A stretch of 64,000 bases of DNA, from assembly GCA_002007465.1 (NCBI GenBank), contig LNAC01000687.1:37783-101782 (forward strand), written 5' to 3'. Of the stretch, positions 51,709 through 62,589 are shown piece after piece; within the stretch, counting starts at the first letter, position 1; the number at the start of each line of letters is the position of its first letter. The notes under the pieces are model-generated. The model ran no database searches. It was not told where the DNA came from and saw nothing but the letters and a program-made list of their open reading frames with translations. The DNA comes from Ailurus styani (Eukaryota; Chordata; Mammalia; Carnivora; Ailuridae). The translations under genes were made by a program, and so were the position numbers.

Positions 51709-53056
51709 AGATTATCCACCATGACCAGGTGGGATTTATCCCTGGGATGCAAGTGTGGTTCAACATTCACAAATCAATCAATGTGATAGAACAAATCAAT
51801 AAGAGAAGAGAGAAGAAACACATGGTCTTCTCAACTGATTGCAGAAAAAGCATTTGACAAAATACAGCATCCTTCCCTGATTAAAACTCTTCAGAGTATA
51901 GGGATAGAGGGAACATTCCTCAACTTCATAAAATCCATCTATGAAAAACCCACAGTGAATATCATTCTCAATGGGGAAATGCTGACAGCCTTCCCTTTGA
52001 GATCAGGCACACGACAAGGATGCCCACTCTCACCATTATTGTTCAGTTTAGTACTAGAAGTCCTAGCAACAGTAATCAGACAACAAAAAGAAACGAAAAG
52101 TATTCAAATTTGCAAAGAAGTCAAACTCTCTCTCTTCGCAGATGACATGATAGTTTACGTCAAAAGTTTCCACCCCCAAATTACTAGAACTCATGCAGCA
52201 ATTCAGTAATGTGGCAAGATACAAAATCAATGCACAGAAATCAGTTGCTTTCTTATACACTAACAATGAAACTGTAGAAATGGAAATTAGAGAATCATTC
52301 CCATTTACAATAGCACCAGAAACCATAAGATACCTTGGAATAAACCTAACCAAAGAGGTAAAGGATCTATAATCAAGGAACTACAGAACACTCATGAAAG
52401 AAATTGAGGAAGACACAAAAGGATGGAAAAACATTCCATGCTCATGGATCAGAAGAATAAGCATTGTTAAAATGTCTATACTGCCTAGAGCGATCTATAC
52501 TTTCAACACCATCTCGATCAAAATTCCACTGACATTTTTCAAAGTGCTGGAACAAACAATCCTAAAATTAGTACCGAACCAGAAAAGACCCTGAATTACC
52601 AAGGAAACCTGGAAAAAGAAAAACAGAGCTGGGGGCATCACGTTGCCTGATTTCAAGCTGTATTACAAAGCCATGATCACCAAGACAGCATGGTACTGGC
52701 ACAAAAACAGACCCACAGATCAATGGAACAGAGTACAGAGCCCAGATATGGACCCTCAACTTTATGATCAAATAACCTTTGACAAAGAAGGAAAAAATAT
52801 CCAGTGGAAAAAAGACAGTTTCTTCAATAAATGGTGCTGGGGAAATTGGACAGCTACGTATAGAAGAATGAAACTCGACCATTCTCTTACACCATACACA
52901 AAGATAAACTCAAAATGGATGAAAGATCTCAACTTGAAACAGGAATCCATCAAAATCCTGGAGGAGAACATAGGCAGTAACCTCTTCAACATCAGCCACA
53001 GAAACTTCTTTCAAGACATGTCTCCAAAGGCAAAGGAAAAAAAAGTGAAAACAAGT

Positions 53057-53156
53057 TTTATTTATTTAAATAGTCTCTATACCCAACATGGAGCTGGAAC
53101 TCATGACTCCAGATTAAGAGTCACATGCTCTTCTGACTGAGGCAGCCAGGCACCCA
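53057..53156 (-). mobile_element. Older tRNA-Lys-type SINE head
   Basis: AATAGTCTCTATACCCAACA, CATGACTCCAGATTAAGAGT and CTTCTGACTGAGGCAGCCAG are the antisense of a tRNA-Lys-like carnivore SINE head. It sits where the L1 ORF2 ends. Confidence 0.8.
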
Positions 53157-53977
53157 ATTTCTGTCATTCCAAATGTCAAGTGGTTGGGGAGTCCTAGGGC
53201 AATCTGTGCAGAGGCCACTTTGGTGGGATGGTCAGAGCTGAAGTGGTTGTGGCCAAGGTGGTCCTCAGGCTCTCTGTGTGGGAAGATTTTGGCAACTTTA
53301 AGAGTTTCCGTTAGATTTTGTGTGATGAAGATACTATTGGTGTGATACTATTGGAATTGGTGTGGTCCTGTGCCCTGGGAAAGCAATCCAGTCAGATGTC
53401 ATCTGCTTCTTTTTCTGGGCTACAGTCAGTTTGAGGTATCCCATTGGTTTGGTAGTCCAGTTGGATGTTGCAGCCTTTTTCAAAAGAAATGATAGACAAG
53501 AATCCACGAGTCAATGCCTTCTATCCAGCGATTCGCAATACCTGGTGTGAACCTTCAGAGAGACTGGAGGGAGTCTTTGGAGGTGTGGTGGAGGCCATAA
53601 TGTTTGATGATTTTTTTTCCTAGGAACATGCTTTGGACAGACAGTTCCACCAATTTCTCGTTTCTCTGAAGCATCTGTTTACAACTGCCCTTCCTTACGA
53701 TAAGTCTTCATATCACCTATAAGTTGCTGGATTCAGATGCCCCTTGACTAAATCTTCTTGGTCTTCCAATAGTGATTTCAAATCATGAAAGTTTATATCT
53801 CTCATGGAGAATGGATCTAAGATTCAATGGTATTAAGGGAAGAGCTTTTGGCCATGACAGATGGAAAGACACCATGGGTTTTGCCAGTTGGGATTTTATG
53901 ATACCATATGTTAATTCCACATGGCAGAATGTTTGTGTATGATACGCATATTGGAAATGTTGCACAATTGGATCTAA
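53157..53977. other. Unassigned non-L1 segment between two L1s
   Basis: About 820 bases with no recognised repeat. Short frames only (62 codons at 53362-53550; 74 codons on the minus strand at 53783-54007). It could be an old pseudogene or plain intergenic DNA. Confidence 0.4.
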
Positions 53978-54100
53978 CAGGCAAGATGGAGGAAGAGTAG
54001 GGGACACTGTTTCATCTGGTCCCTTGAATTTAGCTGGATATCTATCAAACCATTCTGAACAGCCATGAATTCAGCCTGAGATGCAAGAAAATATATCTGG

Positions 54101-54297
54101 GGCGCCTGGGTGGCTCAGTGGGTTAAAGCCTCTGCTTTCGGCTCAGGTCATGATCTCAGGGTCCTGGGATCGAGGCCCGCATCGGGCTCTCTGCTCAGTG
54201 GGGAGCCTGCTTCCCCCCCCTCTCTGCCTACACCTCTGCCTCTTTGTGATCTCTCTCCCTCTGTGAAATAAATAAATAAAATCTTTTAAATATATAT
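54101..54297 (+). mobile_element. Can-SINE in L1 5'UTR
   Basis: Head GGCGCCTGGGTGGCTCAGTG with A box TGGCTCAGTGG and B box GATCGAGGC, the internal RNA polymerase III promoter of tRNA-derived SINEs. Tail AAATAAATAAATAAAATC, then (TA)n. AAAATATATCTGG at 54088-54100 reappears after the tail. Confidence 0.95.
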
Positions 54298-55055
54298 ATA
54301 TATATATCTGGAACTCTACAAGTAGAAAACTGACTGCTTTTTGCAAGGTAGGAGGTGCAGAGATGTGAATCTGAGGGGAGATATCAGAAGACAAACAAAG
54401 AGGGTAGGGAGCTTCTTCCATAAACCGACTACCAGAAAGTGATATTGCCCTGGAGGTGCCAGAGATAGGCATAGCCATTTTTATTCTGATCCTCTAAAGA
54501 CACACTGAAAGCCTTCAGGGAAAAAAAGACACACAGAACACCAGCGGTGCAACTCCCTCCAGACAAAGACAACTGAGAAGCAGCATAGCAGGCCCTCCCT
54601 CAGAAGACAAACTGGAAGAACAGGTGCACAACTAGTTTATAGATCCCACAAGAATGTAAAACTCCAGTGCCAGGGGGAAATAGTATATTGAACTATAGGT
54701 GTTTTCTCAGGATTCATTGTTTATCTTTCAGTCTAAAATCTTCCATTTCATTTTTTTTCTTTTTTTCTGTTTCAACCAGTCTCTTACTCTACCAAAGGTT
54801 TTTAAGTCTCTTTTTAACTTTTATTTTTTACATCTGTAATTTATAGATATATGCTTCATTTTTGGCCTCTTTCACTCTATTCAATTATATTTTTGTATAT
54901 ATATCTATGTTTTGCCTTCTTTGCAACTTTGGAATTTAGTGTCTTCTCATACACAGGCAAACACTCAGGAACAAGGGGATCACCCTGCTTTATCCACCCT
55001 GTGAGATTAGTCTCTCTGCCCCCCATCTTCTTTTTTCTTTCCTCTCTCTCTCTTG

Positions 55056-55113
<58 letters not shown>

Positions 55114-55329
55114 GTTCTGTTTTGCTTTGGTTTTGTTTGCTTTTCTGTTTTGGTTTTTGATCACTTTGGATTTGCCTAAAGTGAATTTTTCTTGGGTTAT
55201 GGTAGATATTTTGGACTCGACTCACTCACTCGCCCATTCTTCCCTGGGAAAAACTGACTAGAAGGAGGAATTCACAAAAAACACATCTGGTTCTTTGCCA
55301 GAGATCTAATCTATACGGAAATAAATAAG

Positions 55330-55655
55330 ATGTCAGAGATGGAATTCAAGATAACAATTATAAACTTAATAGCTGGGCTTCAAAGAAGCATAAAAGACAG
55401 TACAGAATCTCTAAGGGCAAAATGAGATCTAATCAAGCCAAACTTAAAAATACTATAAGATGCGTTCTAAATTGGATGTTCTAACAGCTAGGGTGACTGA
55501 AGGCAGAAGAGAGTAAGTGATCTAGAAGACAGGATGATGGAAAAGAAGGAAGTTGAAGGAAAGAGAGAAAAACAACTAACAGCCCACAAAGAAAGGCTTC
55601 AAGACATTAATGACATCCTTAATGAGCCAATGTCAGAATTATTGGTGTCCCTGAG

Positions 55656-55714
<59 letters not shown>

Positions 55715-56106
55715 CCCGAAGGTATATTTGAGCAAATCATAGCTGAGAACTTCCCTAATCTGGGGAAGGAATAAAGCATCTATGTCCAAAACACAGAGAG
55801 GACCCCTCCCAAAATCATTAAAAATAGATCAACACCCCAACATATAATAGTGAAGTTTGCAAATCTTAGACCCAAGGAAGATATCCTGAGAGCAGTTTGG
55901 ACAGGAGTTTCCTTACCTACAGAAGGAGGAACATCAGATTAACATCATAACTATCCACAAAGATCTGGCAGGCCAGAAAGGCCTGGCATGATATATTCAG
56001 TGTACTAAATGAGAAGAGCATGCAGCCAAGAATACTTTACCCAGCAAGGCTGTCATTCAGAATGGAAAGAGAGATAAAAAGCTTCCAGAAATGACAGAAA
56101 CTGAAA
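55330..56106 (+). pseudogene. L1 ORF1 with (GA)n expansion, broken
   Basis: Starts near ATGTCAGAGATGGAATTC. A coiled-coil part is seen in 55534-55660 (MMEKKEVEGKREKQLTAHKE). A (GA)n tract at 55660-55712 replaces normal code, turning it into Arg-Glu repeats. The RNA-binding part continues in mixed frames (ARLSFRMEREIKSFQ-like near 56045-56090). Confidence 0.85.
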
Positions 56107-56312
56107 GAATATTCCATTGTCTGTATGTACTACATCTTCTTTATGCACTCACCTATAGATGGACACTTGGGTTGATTCCATATGTTAGCTATTGTAAATA
56201 ATGCTGTTATAAACATAAGGGCGCATATATTCTTTTGAATTAGTGTTTCCATATTTTTTGAGTAAATACCCAGTAATGTATTTACTGGATTGAAGGATAG
56301 TTCTATTTTCTT
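56107..56312 (-). repeat. Old L1 ORF2 fragment
   Basis: ATTCCATTGTCTGTATGTAC, TTAGCTATTGTAAATAATGC and TTTTGAGTAAATACCCAGTA are antisense words of the ORF2 C-terminus of an older L1. Confidence 0.75.
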
Positions 56313-56329
56313 TTATTTTTAATAATCAT

Positions 56330-56383
56330 ATACTTTATTTATTTTTTATTTTTTTTAATTTACTTGACAGAGAGAGAGATCAC
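56330..56383 (-). repeat. Truncated Can-SINE 3' end
   Basis: T-rich run and AATTTACTTGACAGAGAGAG then AGATCACAAG, the antisense SINE 3' end, cut by the next L1. Confidence 0.7.
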
Positions 56384-56392
56384 AAGCTTTCT

Positions 56393-57545
56393 TTTTTGTT
56401 TGTTTGTTTTGTTTTGATTTGATTTAATTTCATTTTTTCAGTGTTCCAAGATTCATTGTTTATGCACCACACCCAATGCTCCATGCAATACATGCCCTCC
56501 TTAATACCAGCCACCAGGTTCACCCACACCCCCCAACCCTCCCCTCTAAAACCCTCAGTTTGTTTCTCAGCATCCACAGACACTCATGGTTCATCTCCCC
56601 CTTCTGATTTACCCCAACCCACTTTTCCTTTCCTTCTCCTAATGTCCTCCATGTTACTCCTTATGTTCCATGAGTAAGTGAAACCATATGATAATTGATT
56701 TTCTCTGCTTGACTTATTTCTCTCAGCATAATCTCCTCCAGACCCGTCCATGTTGATATAAAGGTTGGGTATTCATCCTTTCTGATGGCTGCATAATATT
56801 CCATTGTATATCTTCTTTATCCATTCATCTATTGAAGGGCATCTTGGCTCTTTCCACAGTTTGGCGATTGTGGCCATTGCTGCTATGAACAATTGGGGTA
56901 CAAATGACACTACAGACAAAGGGCTGATATCCAAGATCTATAAAGAACTTCTCGGGTGCCTGGGTGGCTCAGTTGGTTAAGTGTCTGCCTTCGGCTCAGA
57001 TCATGATCCTGGGGTCCTGGGATTGAGTCCCATATAGTGCTCTCTGCTCCACGGGGAGCCAGCTTCTCCCTCTCCCACTCCCCCGCTTGTGTTCCCTCTC
57101 TCTCACTCTCTCTGTCAAATAAATAAATAAAATCTTAAAAAAAAAAAGAACTTCTCAAACTCAACACCCAAAAAACAGATAATCACATCAAAAAATGGGC
57201 AGAAGACATGAACAGACACTTCTCCAAAGAAGACATACAAATGGCTAACAGACACATGAAAAATGTTCATCATCATTAGCCATCAGGGAAATTAAAATCA
57301 AAACCACATTGACATACCACATTACACCAGTTAGAATGGCCAAAATTAACAGGACAGGAAACAACAAGTGTTGGAGAGGATGTGAAGAAAGGGGAACCCT
57401 CTTTCACTGTTGGTGAAATGCAAGTTGGTGCAACCACTTTGGAAAACAGTGTGGCGATTCCTCAAAAAGTTAAAAATAGAGCTACCCTATGACCCTGAAA
57501 TTGCACTACTGGGTATTTATCCCAAAGATGCAGATGTAGTCAATA
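56393..57545 (-). mobile_element. Twin-primed L1, antisense
   Basis: 56393-56900 is antisense 3'UTR and ORF2 end. 56901-57540 is sense ORF2 from just upstream (CAAATGACACTACAGACAAA to GATGCAGATGTAGT), interrupted by a SINE. In the L1 map the end of the sense part and the start of the antisense part are about 20 bases apart, as in twin priming. AAGCTTTCT at 56384-56392 and 57546-57554 is the TSD core. Confidence 0.9.
56954..57144 (+). mobile_element. Can-SINE inside the twin-primed L1
   Basis: Head GGGTGCCTGGGTGGCTCAGT and tail AAATAAATAAATAAAATC, flanked by the exact 12-bp TSD AAAGAACTTCTC (56942-56953 and 57145-57156). Confidence 0.96.
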
Positions 57546-57554
57546 AAGCTTTCT

Positions 57555-57981
57555 GAACTTAGCTCTTGTCCTTGTTAAAAGGATGACCAATCCATAACTA
57601 GCAGGCTTATAATGAGGATTAAATGAGCAAATACATGTAAATCCCAATCAGAGGGCCTCCACACTATCAGAAATGGTTTCTCTTCTTGGCATTTCCCAGG
57701 TCAAAGAGTTATCATCTACATCCGTTCCTGACACTCTAACAGTATTTGTCCAAGCAGTGCAGTTAATGATTAACATTGATTTAGGTAGTACTTCACAGTC
57801 CACAAATACTTTCAAATGCTAGGACAGAACTCAGCTACCACTTCACTACGCTATCTGAAGGAGTGAAGTCAATTTCCTCCCAAACTGAACTTCACTCTGT
57901 ATTTGCTTAGCCTGTCTGCCCGACAGGAATTGTGGTACCCAGCAGTAGATCCATGATGTTTGTTCTCCAGCTTCTTACCTG
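57555..57981. other. No feature seen
   Basis: Unassigned unique-looking DNA. Confidence 0.5.
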
Positions 57982-57996
57982 TACTAAGTGTTTTTT

Positions 57997-58403
57997 TTTT
58001 GACCAGTAGATTTTCTTTCTTTTTTTTTATTTTAATTTTATTTTTATTCTTTGCCCAAGGGATACAGGTCTGTGAATCATCAGGCTTACATCTTTCACAG
58101 CATTCACCAAAGCACAAACCCTCCCCAATGTCCATAACCCATCCACCCTATCCCTACCCTCCCACCCCCCAGTAACCCTCAGTTTGTTTTGTGAGATTAG
58201 GAGTCTCTTATGGTTTGTCTCCTTCCCCATCCCATCTTGTTTCATTATTTTTCCCTCCCTNTGATCCTCAGGGGCACGTGCACCCGAATGTTTATAGCAG
58301 CAATGTCCACAATAGCCAAACTATGGAAAGAACCTAGATGTCCATCAACAGATGAATGGATAAAGAAGATGTGGTATATATATACAATGGAATATTATGC
58401 AGC
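57997..58403 (-). mobile_element. Twin-primed L1 tail with short 3' filler
   Basis: Antisense 3'UTR (about 58016-58260), N at 58261, then sense ORF2 (58262-58403, TGATCCTCAGGGGCACGTGC to ATGCAGC). The exact 15-bp TSD TACTAAGTGTTTTTT is at 57982-57996 and 58404-58418. Between two T-runs at the 3' end lies GACCAGTAGATTTTC (58001-58015), not L1. Confidence 0.92.
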
Positions 58404-58434
58404 TACTAAGTGTTTTTTAAAAGTGCCTTATTTC

Positions 58435-58643
58435 AGGCGCCTGGGTGGCTCAGAGGGTTAAAGCCTCTGCCTTCGGCTCAGGTCATCATCTCAGGGTCCT
58501 GGGATCGAGGTCCACATCGGGCTCTCTGCTCAGCAGGGAGCCTGCTTCCTCCTCTCTCTCTGCCTGCCTCTCTGCCTACTTGTGATCTGATCTCTCTCTC
58601 TCTCTCTCTCTCTCTGTCAAATAAATAAATAAAATCTTTTTTT
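58435..58643 (+). mobile_element. Can-SINE
   Basis: Complete SINE (GGCGCCTGGGTGGCTCAGAG, CTGATCTC then (CT)n, AAATAAATAAATAAAATC). TSD AAAAGTGCCTTATTT (58419-58433) and AAAAGTACCTTATTT (58645-58659). Confidence 0.96.
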
Positions 58644-58659
58644 AAAAAGTACCTTATTT

Positions 58660-59094
58660 GCCTGAAGAGAGTCACCAAACCTCTGGCAAGACATGAATCC
58701 TTGAATTGTTCCTCCCACCATTAAATAGATCTAAAGTAGCCTGGCCATCAGTCCAAGGCTATGGAGGGCAGAAGTGGGGTTGCTGTCTTGCTGCTGCCTG
58801 AAACCCACATGTGGATGAGCCAAGATGACTGAAGGCAGGTGCATCCAGACAGTGGGGGCAGGGCACAGCAGGGAGGGGTACGGCTCCAAAGAACTAGGGT
58901 GGGTGTTAGAGAAGGAATGCATGTACACTTAACCAGGAATTATTAACTCAGAAATTCCAGAGTGGAGTCCTTACCTTGGAGACAAAAATCCCCATGTGAC
59001 AAGTATGAAGGTTTCCTAGGATTTGGTGTTAATCTTAGAAATTAAATATTAATTAAATAATTCAGAACAAGTCTCGTTAAAGTATAAAACTCTA
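58660..59094. other. No feature seen
   Basis: Unassigned unique-looking DNA. Confidence 0.5.
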
Positions 59095-59480
59095 TATATT
59101 AGTTTCCTGCGGCTGCCTGTAACAAAATGCAGCAGGCTGGATGACTTAACAAATATTTATTTCTCGCAGTTATGGGGCCACAAGTCCCAGATCAAGGTGT
59201 TAGCAGGTTTGGTTTCTCGAGACCTCTCTCCTCGGCTTGCAAAGACTGCCTTCTCACTGTGTCCTCTCATGGTCTTTCCTCTGTGCACCCACACTCCCGG
59301 TGCCTCTTCCTCTTCCTATAAGGATGCCAGTCCTATTAGATCAGGCCCCCCCCCTCTTATGATCCCATTTAACTCCAATTACCTCCTTAAAGGCACCATC
59401 TACAGATATACTCATATGGGGGGTTCGGGCTTCAACATAAGGAGTTCAGGAGGACATACTTTAGTCCTACAACCTATGAT
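59095..59480 (-). repeat. MaLR-type LTR (MST/MLT1-like)
   Basis: The antisense pattern is typical: TTTCTCGCAGTTATGGGGCC, GATCAAGGTGTTAGCAGGTT, CCTTCTCACTGTGTCCTCTC, ATGGTCTTTCCTCTGTGCAC, TTCCTATAAGGATGCCAGTC and ACCTCCTTAAAGGCACCATC. On the minus strand these are the familiar ERVL-MaLR LTR words. Exact subfamily not assigned. Confidence 0.82.
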
Positions 59481-61615
59481 TTTCATTTTGTTATCTGAAC
59501 AATGGGGATATGAATGTCTTCCTTATGTACAGAGTAGCCCATCCTTTCTTCCTTTTGACCCGGGGAAGAGGAGAGGGCTTGCTCTCTGTCTGTCTCAGAT
59601 CCTTTTGCGCATAATCTGTGGGTTGGGCTAGGGAGGGGTCACTCCAGGTGAATGTTTGTGGATTCAGGACTAGCAATACTATTTATCTATGTGGTCTTTT
59701 ATGTTTTAAAAGACTAGATTCTCATGGCTTCTTCCTCTTTTATCAGCTTTATCTGGTCAGTTTCCAGATATTCCTGCATGAGAATACAGAGGACAAGTGG
59801 TGGCTGAGTTCCTAACAACGAAATAATGAATAAGGACTTGCTCTTACTCTTGAGTTGATATAACTTTGGCCAAATGGTCAGGTTTCTCCTTTGGGCCTGA
59901 ATATTCTAAGCTCGCCCAGGAAATGTCAATAATACCAGTAACGTTCACCGCCACATTAGCCGTATGGCAGGTCAGGGGCTGATGTGCAAATAATCTCTTT
60001 CTGAATATTTATGATCACTTATTCCATCTTCCATTAAGGTTATGACCTCACAGAACAGATAGGAGACATTTTCTTCTTTCTTCCTTTTTTTTTTCATCCA
60101 GCCATTGGGTTCAGTGGAGAAATAATTCGCCATGTCAGTGACTGCAGTGACCTTAGGCATGTGGGGAACACAGGAGATAGAGATGAGTGAGAGAAGTTTC
60201 GAGACCAGTGGGAAGGCAGATGCTTCATCAGGTGAGTCACAGGTGCTGGGGGGAGGCTGTGCAGCCTGGAGGTGGAAGAAGGGGGAGGACCAGAGGAAGA
60301 GGGGGTGGACCAGAAGGAGCCATAAGGGATTGTTTATCTACTTCCTCCAATTTCAAATATATTAAAGTTTTTATACACTATACCTGAACATTTTGATAAC
60401 TTTGAAAAAGATAAACTCCCTTACCAAACTTGTTTACAACTGTTTCCCTCTGTTATTAAACTTTGATCAAATTTGAAAATTGAATACAATGCGTACAGAT
60501 TGATGTTGTTTTATTTTTGACTGTGCATTGAGGAGAAACAGTAGAGTGGACAGAATAAATTGTAGAGTGCTGGTCAAGAAATGACATACTAAGAAGCTCC
60601 AAGCCCTCACCCCCTCCAGAGTAACATCAGTAAAACAACCAGAATCTGTCTGAACCAGCTGGGAATGTCAGCCCAAGGACCCAAGAAGTTGGGAGCCACT
60701 GCCTCTTGAAACATTTTCTGCTCCCACTGTTGCTGCCCCCAGCAAGAGTATCAAAGCCCCCCCCCGGGATGTGTGTATGTTTCTGTGCCTGTTTTACCAC
60801 CTCTCTGCATACCATCCCCAACCAGCCAAAAGCTCCTCTATGTGTCTTAGGGCTATTTCATGAAAATAATAATGATGAGCAGGCCACTCAGCCCTGAGGC
60901 ATCAGTTGGTCTCATGTGCAAGAGCACACGAAGATTGTGTCCAGGTGCAAAGGATTGGTGTCCCTTGGCTTGTCCCCACCATGTGAAGGTAATGTCTTCC
61001 CCTTGGGAAAGTTGCCCAATTCTTGCAGAGAGGGCTATGGTGCAGTAGGTCTGGGCTGCCAGCCTCTGGTTTGGACAGCTGGGGAAGTGAGTGAATGACT
61101 AAGGGTGCCAGGAATGTGGGGTGATGCCAAGGACACAGGGAGTCCAGGCCTGTGGATTCAGGATCTGCCCACCCAGTTTGGCCCTGGGTCTGAGTAGAGG
61201 GGAAAGGAAGAAAAGCTGGAGTGGGGCTTCCTGCCTGAGACTGGTGGACAGGAGTGGACAAGCAGGCAGGGTGGCTCACCTTTGTTTCTGGGGACACTCT
61301 TGCTCTGGCTCCTGACACCAGGAGCTTCTCCGTTTATTCCCAGATCTCTCGGTGCTCCTTCACAGCACTGTTCACTGTCCTAAGCCCTAGGATTTTAAGT
61401 TTGAAGTGCATGAGAGATCAACACTTGGCCTTATTCTTTTATAACTGTGCTTTTGTAAAAGCTAACCTCCGTGTGATCTAGTCTACTTCCAAGGCATTAA
61501 TTATTAACTCTGTGCTTATAAAAACCCTAGATTTCTCATTCCATCCTGAATTAGCTATTCAACCACTTCCTATATTTTATGACTGGCATGTCCTAGAGAT
61601 GTGACATATTTAAAA
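59481..61615. other. No gene confirmed; unique-looking DNA
   Basis: No repeat recognised. Frames up to 138 codons (60902-61318, minus strand) are Pro/Ser-rich and overlap frames on the other strand, so they are probably chance. A CAG/GTGAGT donor-like site at about 60227-60235 ends a short frame (60132 on). Confidence 0.45.
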
Positions 61616-61619
61616 AGTT

Positions 61620-61822
61620 CAACCTGGCTCAATGGGTTAAGCATCTGCCTTCAGCTCAGGTCGCAGATTCCGGGGTCCTGGGATGGACCCCGGAGTCTCA
61701 GGTTCCCTGCTCAACGGGGAGCCTGTTTCCCTCCTCTCCTCCCCACTCTTGCTCTCTCCCTATCTCTGTCACTATCTCTGTCTTTCTCTCTCAAATAAAT
61801 AAATAAAATCTTATAAATAAAT
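61620..61822 (+). mobile_element. Can-SINE
   Basis: Diverged SINE (CCTGGCTCAATGGGTTAAGC, CT-rich body, AAATAAATAAATAAAATC tail). GTTCAACC before and GGTCAACC after the GATA tract are a possible TSD. Confidence 0.9.
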
Positions 61823-61824
61823 AA

Positions 61825-61876
<52 letters not shown>
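61823..61876 (+). repeat. (GATA)n microsatellite
   Basis: About 13 perfect repeats of the tetramer AGAT extending the SINE tail, likely to vary in length between individuals. Confidence 0.95.
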
Positions 61877-62319
61877 GTCAACCCTAGGGAAATTGAGGGA
61901 CACCTCACTAAAATGGAGTTGGACCGCCACAAGGGGGAGCTCTCACACACTACCACTAGTGGTAAATTGGAGATCCCAATAAGAATAGACTTACTTTATG
62001 CTCCCCAAAGGAAGAATCCTACTCTTCTAGCCCAGCAGGCAACAGCCCAGCCGATAAGACTGTCACAACTCAGCCAATGAGGATCCACTGTACTTCAGAC
62101 TCCCAGTTTACTCCAGCGGATTTTTTTTTTTTTTGCAGTTGTTTATAACAACACTTCTCAATTCCTGTTTCCTCTATAAAGTAGCATTCATCTCTTCATT
62201 CTCCAGACTTGCCTGTGGTTTTGCTGTTGCTTGGGTGCCCCGAATTGCAATTCTCTGTTATTCCCAAATAAATCCACTTTGCTGGTAAAATAACTGACAG
62301 TTTTATTTTCAAGGTTAAC
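61877..62319 (+). repeat. Probable solo LTR, ERV1-like
   Basis: CCAAT at about 62075, TATAAA at 62175-62180 and AATAAA at 62267-62272 are in LTR order. The end CTGGTAAAATAACTGACAGT to AAGGTTAACA resembles ERV1-type LTR ends. The left boundary is uncertain because a SINE tail abuts it. Confidence 0.6.
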
Positions 62320-62589
62320 AAATCCTTCTTCCTTGCCTTGGTGGCCCCCCAGACACCGCATCTAAATAGATTCTACTACTGCTCATCTAGTGATCCTGAT
62401 CCAACCTCCCCAAGAATTTATACATCGTATCTCTCCCCATGTCATAGACAATCCATTGCCCTCTCCTGTCCATTCTTCCTCTGATATGTGCCTGCAAATT
62501 CTTCTCTCCATTTCCACAACTACCCCAGCGCCCACCCTTTCACCCAACTGTTTAACATTTCATTCTTTGAAGTACCTCTGTGTCGGTTT
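62320..62589. other. No feature seen
   Basis: C/T-rich unassigned DNA. Confidence 0.5.

Larger units (their letters stand above)
45691..53055 (+). mobile_element. Old sense L1, 3'-truncated, with many later insertions
   Basis: 5'UTR from 45691, ORF1 about 48130-48960, ORF2 from 49012 to 53055. The element lacks the ORF2 end and 3'UTR. Its sequence is interrupted by a solo LTR, a twin-primed L1, two SINEs and an L1 tail, each described separately. The internal decay fits an older age than the nested L1 at 23365. Confidence 0.9.
49012..53055 (+). pseudogene. L1 ORF2, broken and interrupted
   Basis: The ATG at 49012 reads MTMNTYLSVVALSVNGLNAP and then CCLQETHF-stop. Endonuclease code continues at 49592-49873 and 50080-50330. 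RT follows: [20 protein letters not shown] (about 50680), [20 protein letters not shown] (about 52000) and [10 protein letters not shown] (about 52130-52160), so the catalytic Asp pair is kept. The thumb/C-terminal part reaches [17 protein letters not shown] and stops before the Cys-rich knuckle. Four insertions and several frameshifts disrupt it. Confidence 0.9.
53978..56106 (+). mobile_element. Degraded sense L1: 5'UTR and ORF1 only
   Basis: Begins CAAGATGGAGGAAGAGTAGG (53982), a one-base variant of the shared 5' end. 5'UTR runs to about 55329, then ORF1 to 56106. It contains a SINE, a (CT)n tract (55059-55108) and a (GA)n tract inside ORF1. ORF2 is absent: it stops where an old antisense L1 fragment begins. 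Confidence 0.88.

Noticed and set aside
54101..54180. tRNA gene from the A and B boxes
   Set aside because: The boxes belong to the tRNA-derived head of a SINE; no cloverleaf with an acceptor stem is present.
54877..55225. Arg-Glu-rich minus-strand proteins
   Set aside because: They are translations of a (CT)n microsatellite.
60902..61318. 138-codon minus-strand frame as a gene
   Set aside because: Overlaps equally long plus-strand frames, no recognisable domain or start context, and GC-rich composition makes chance frames likely.
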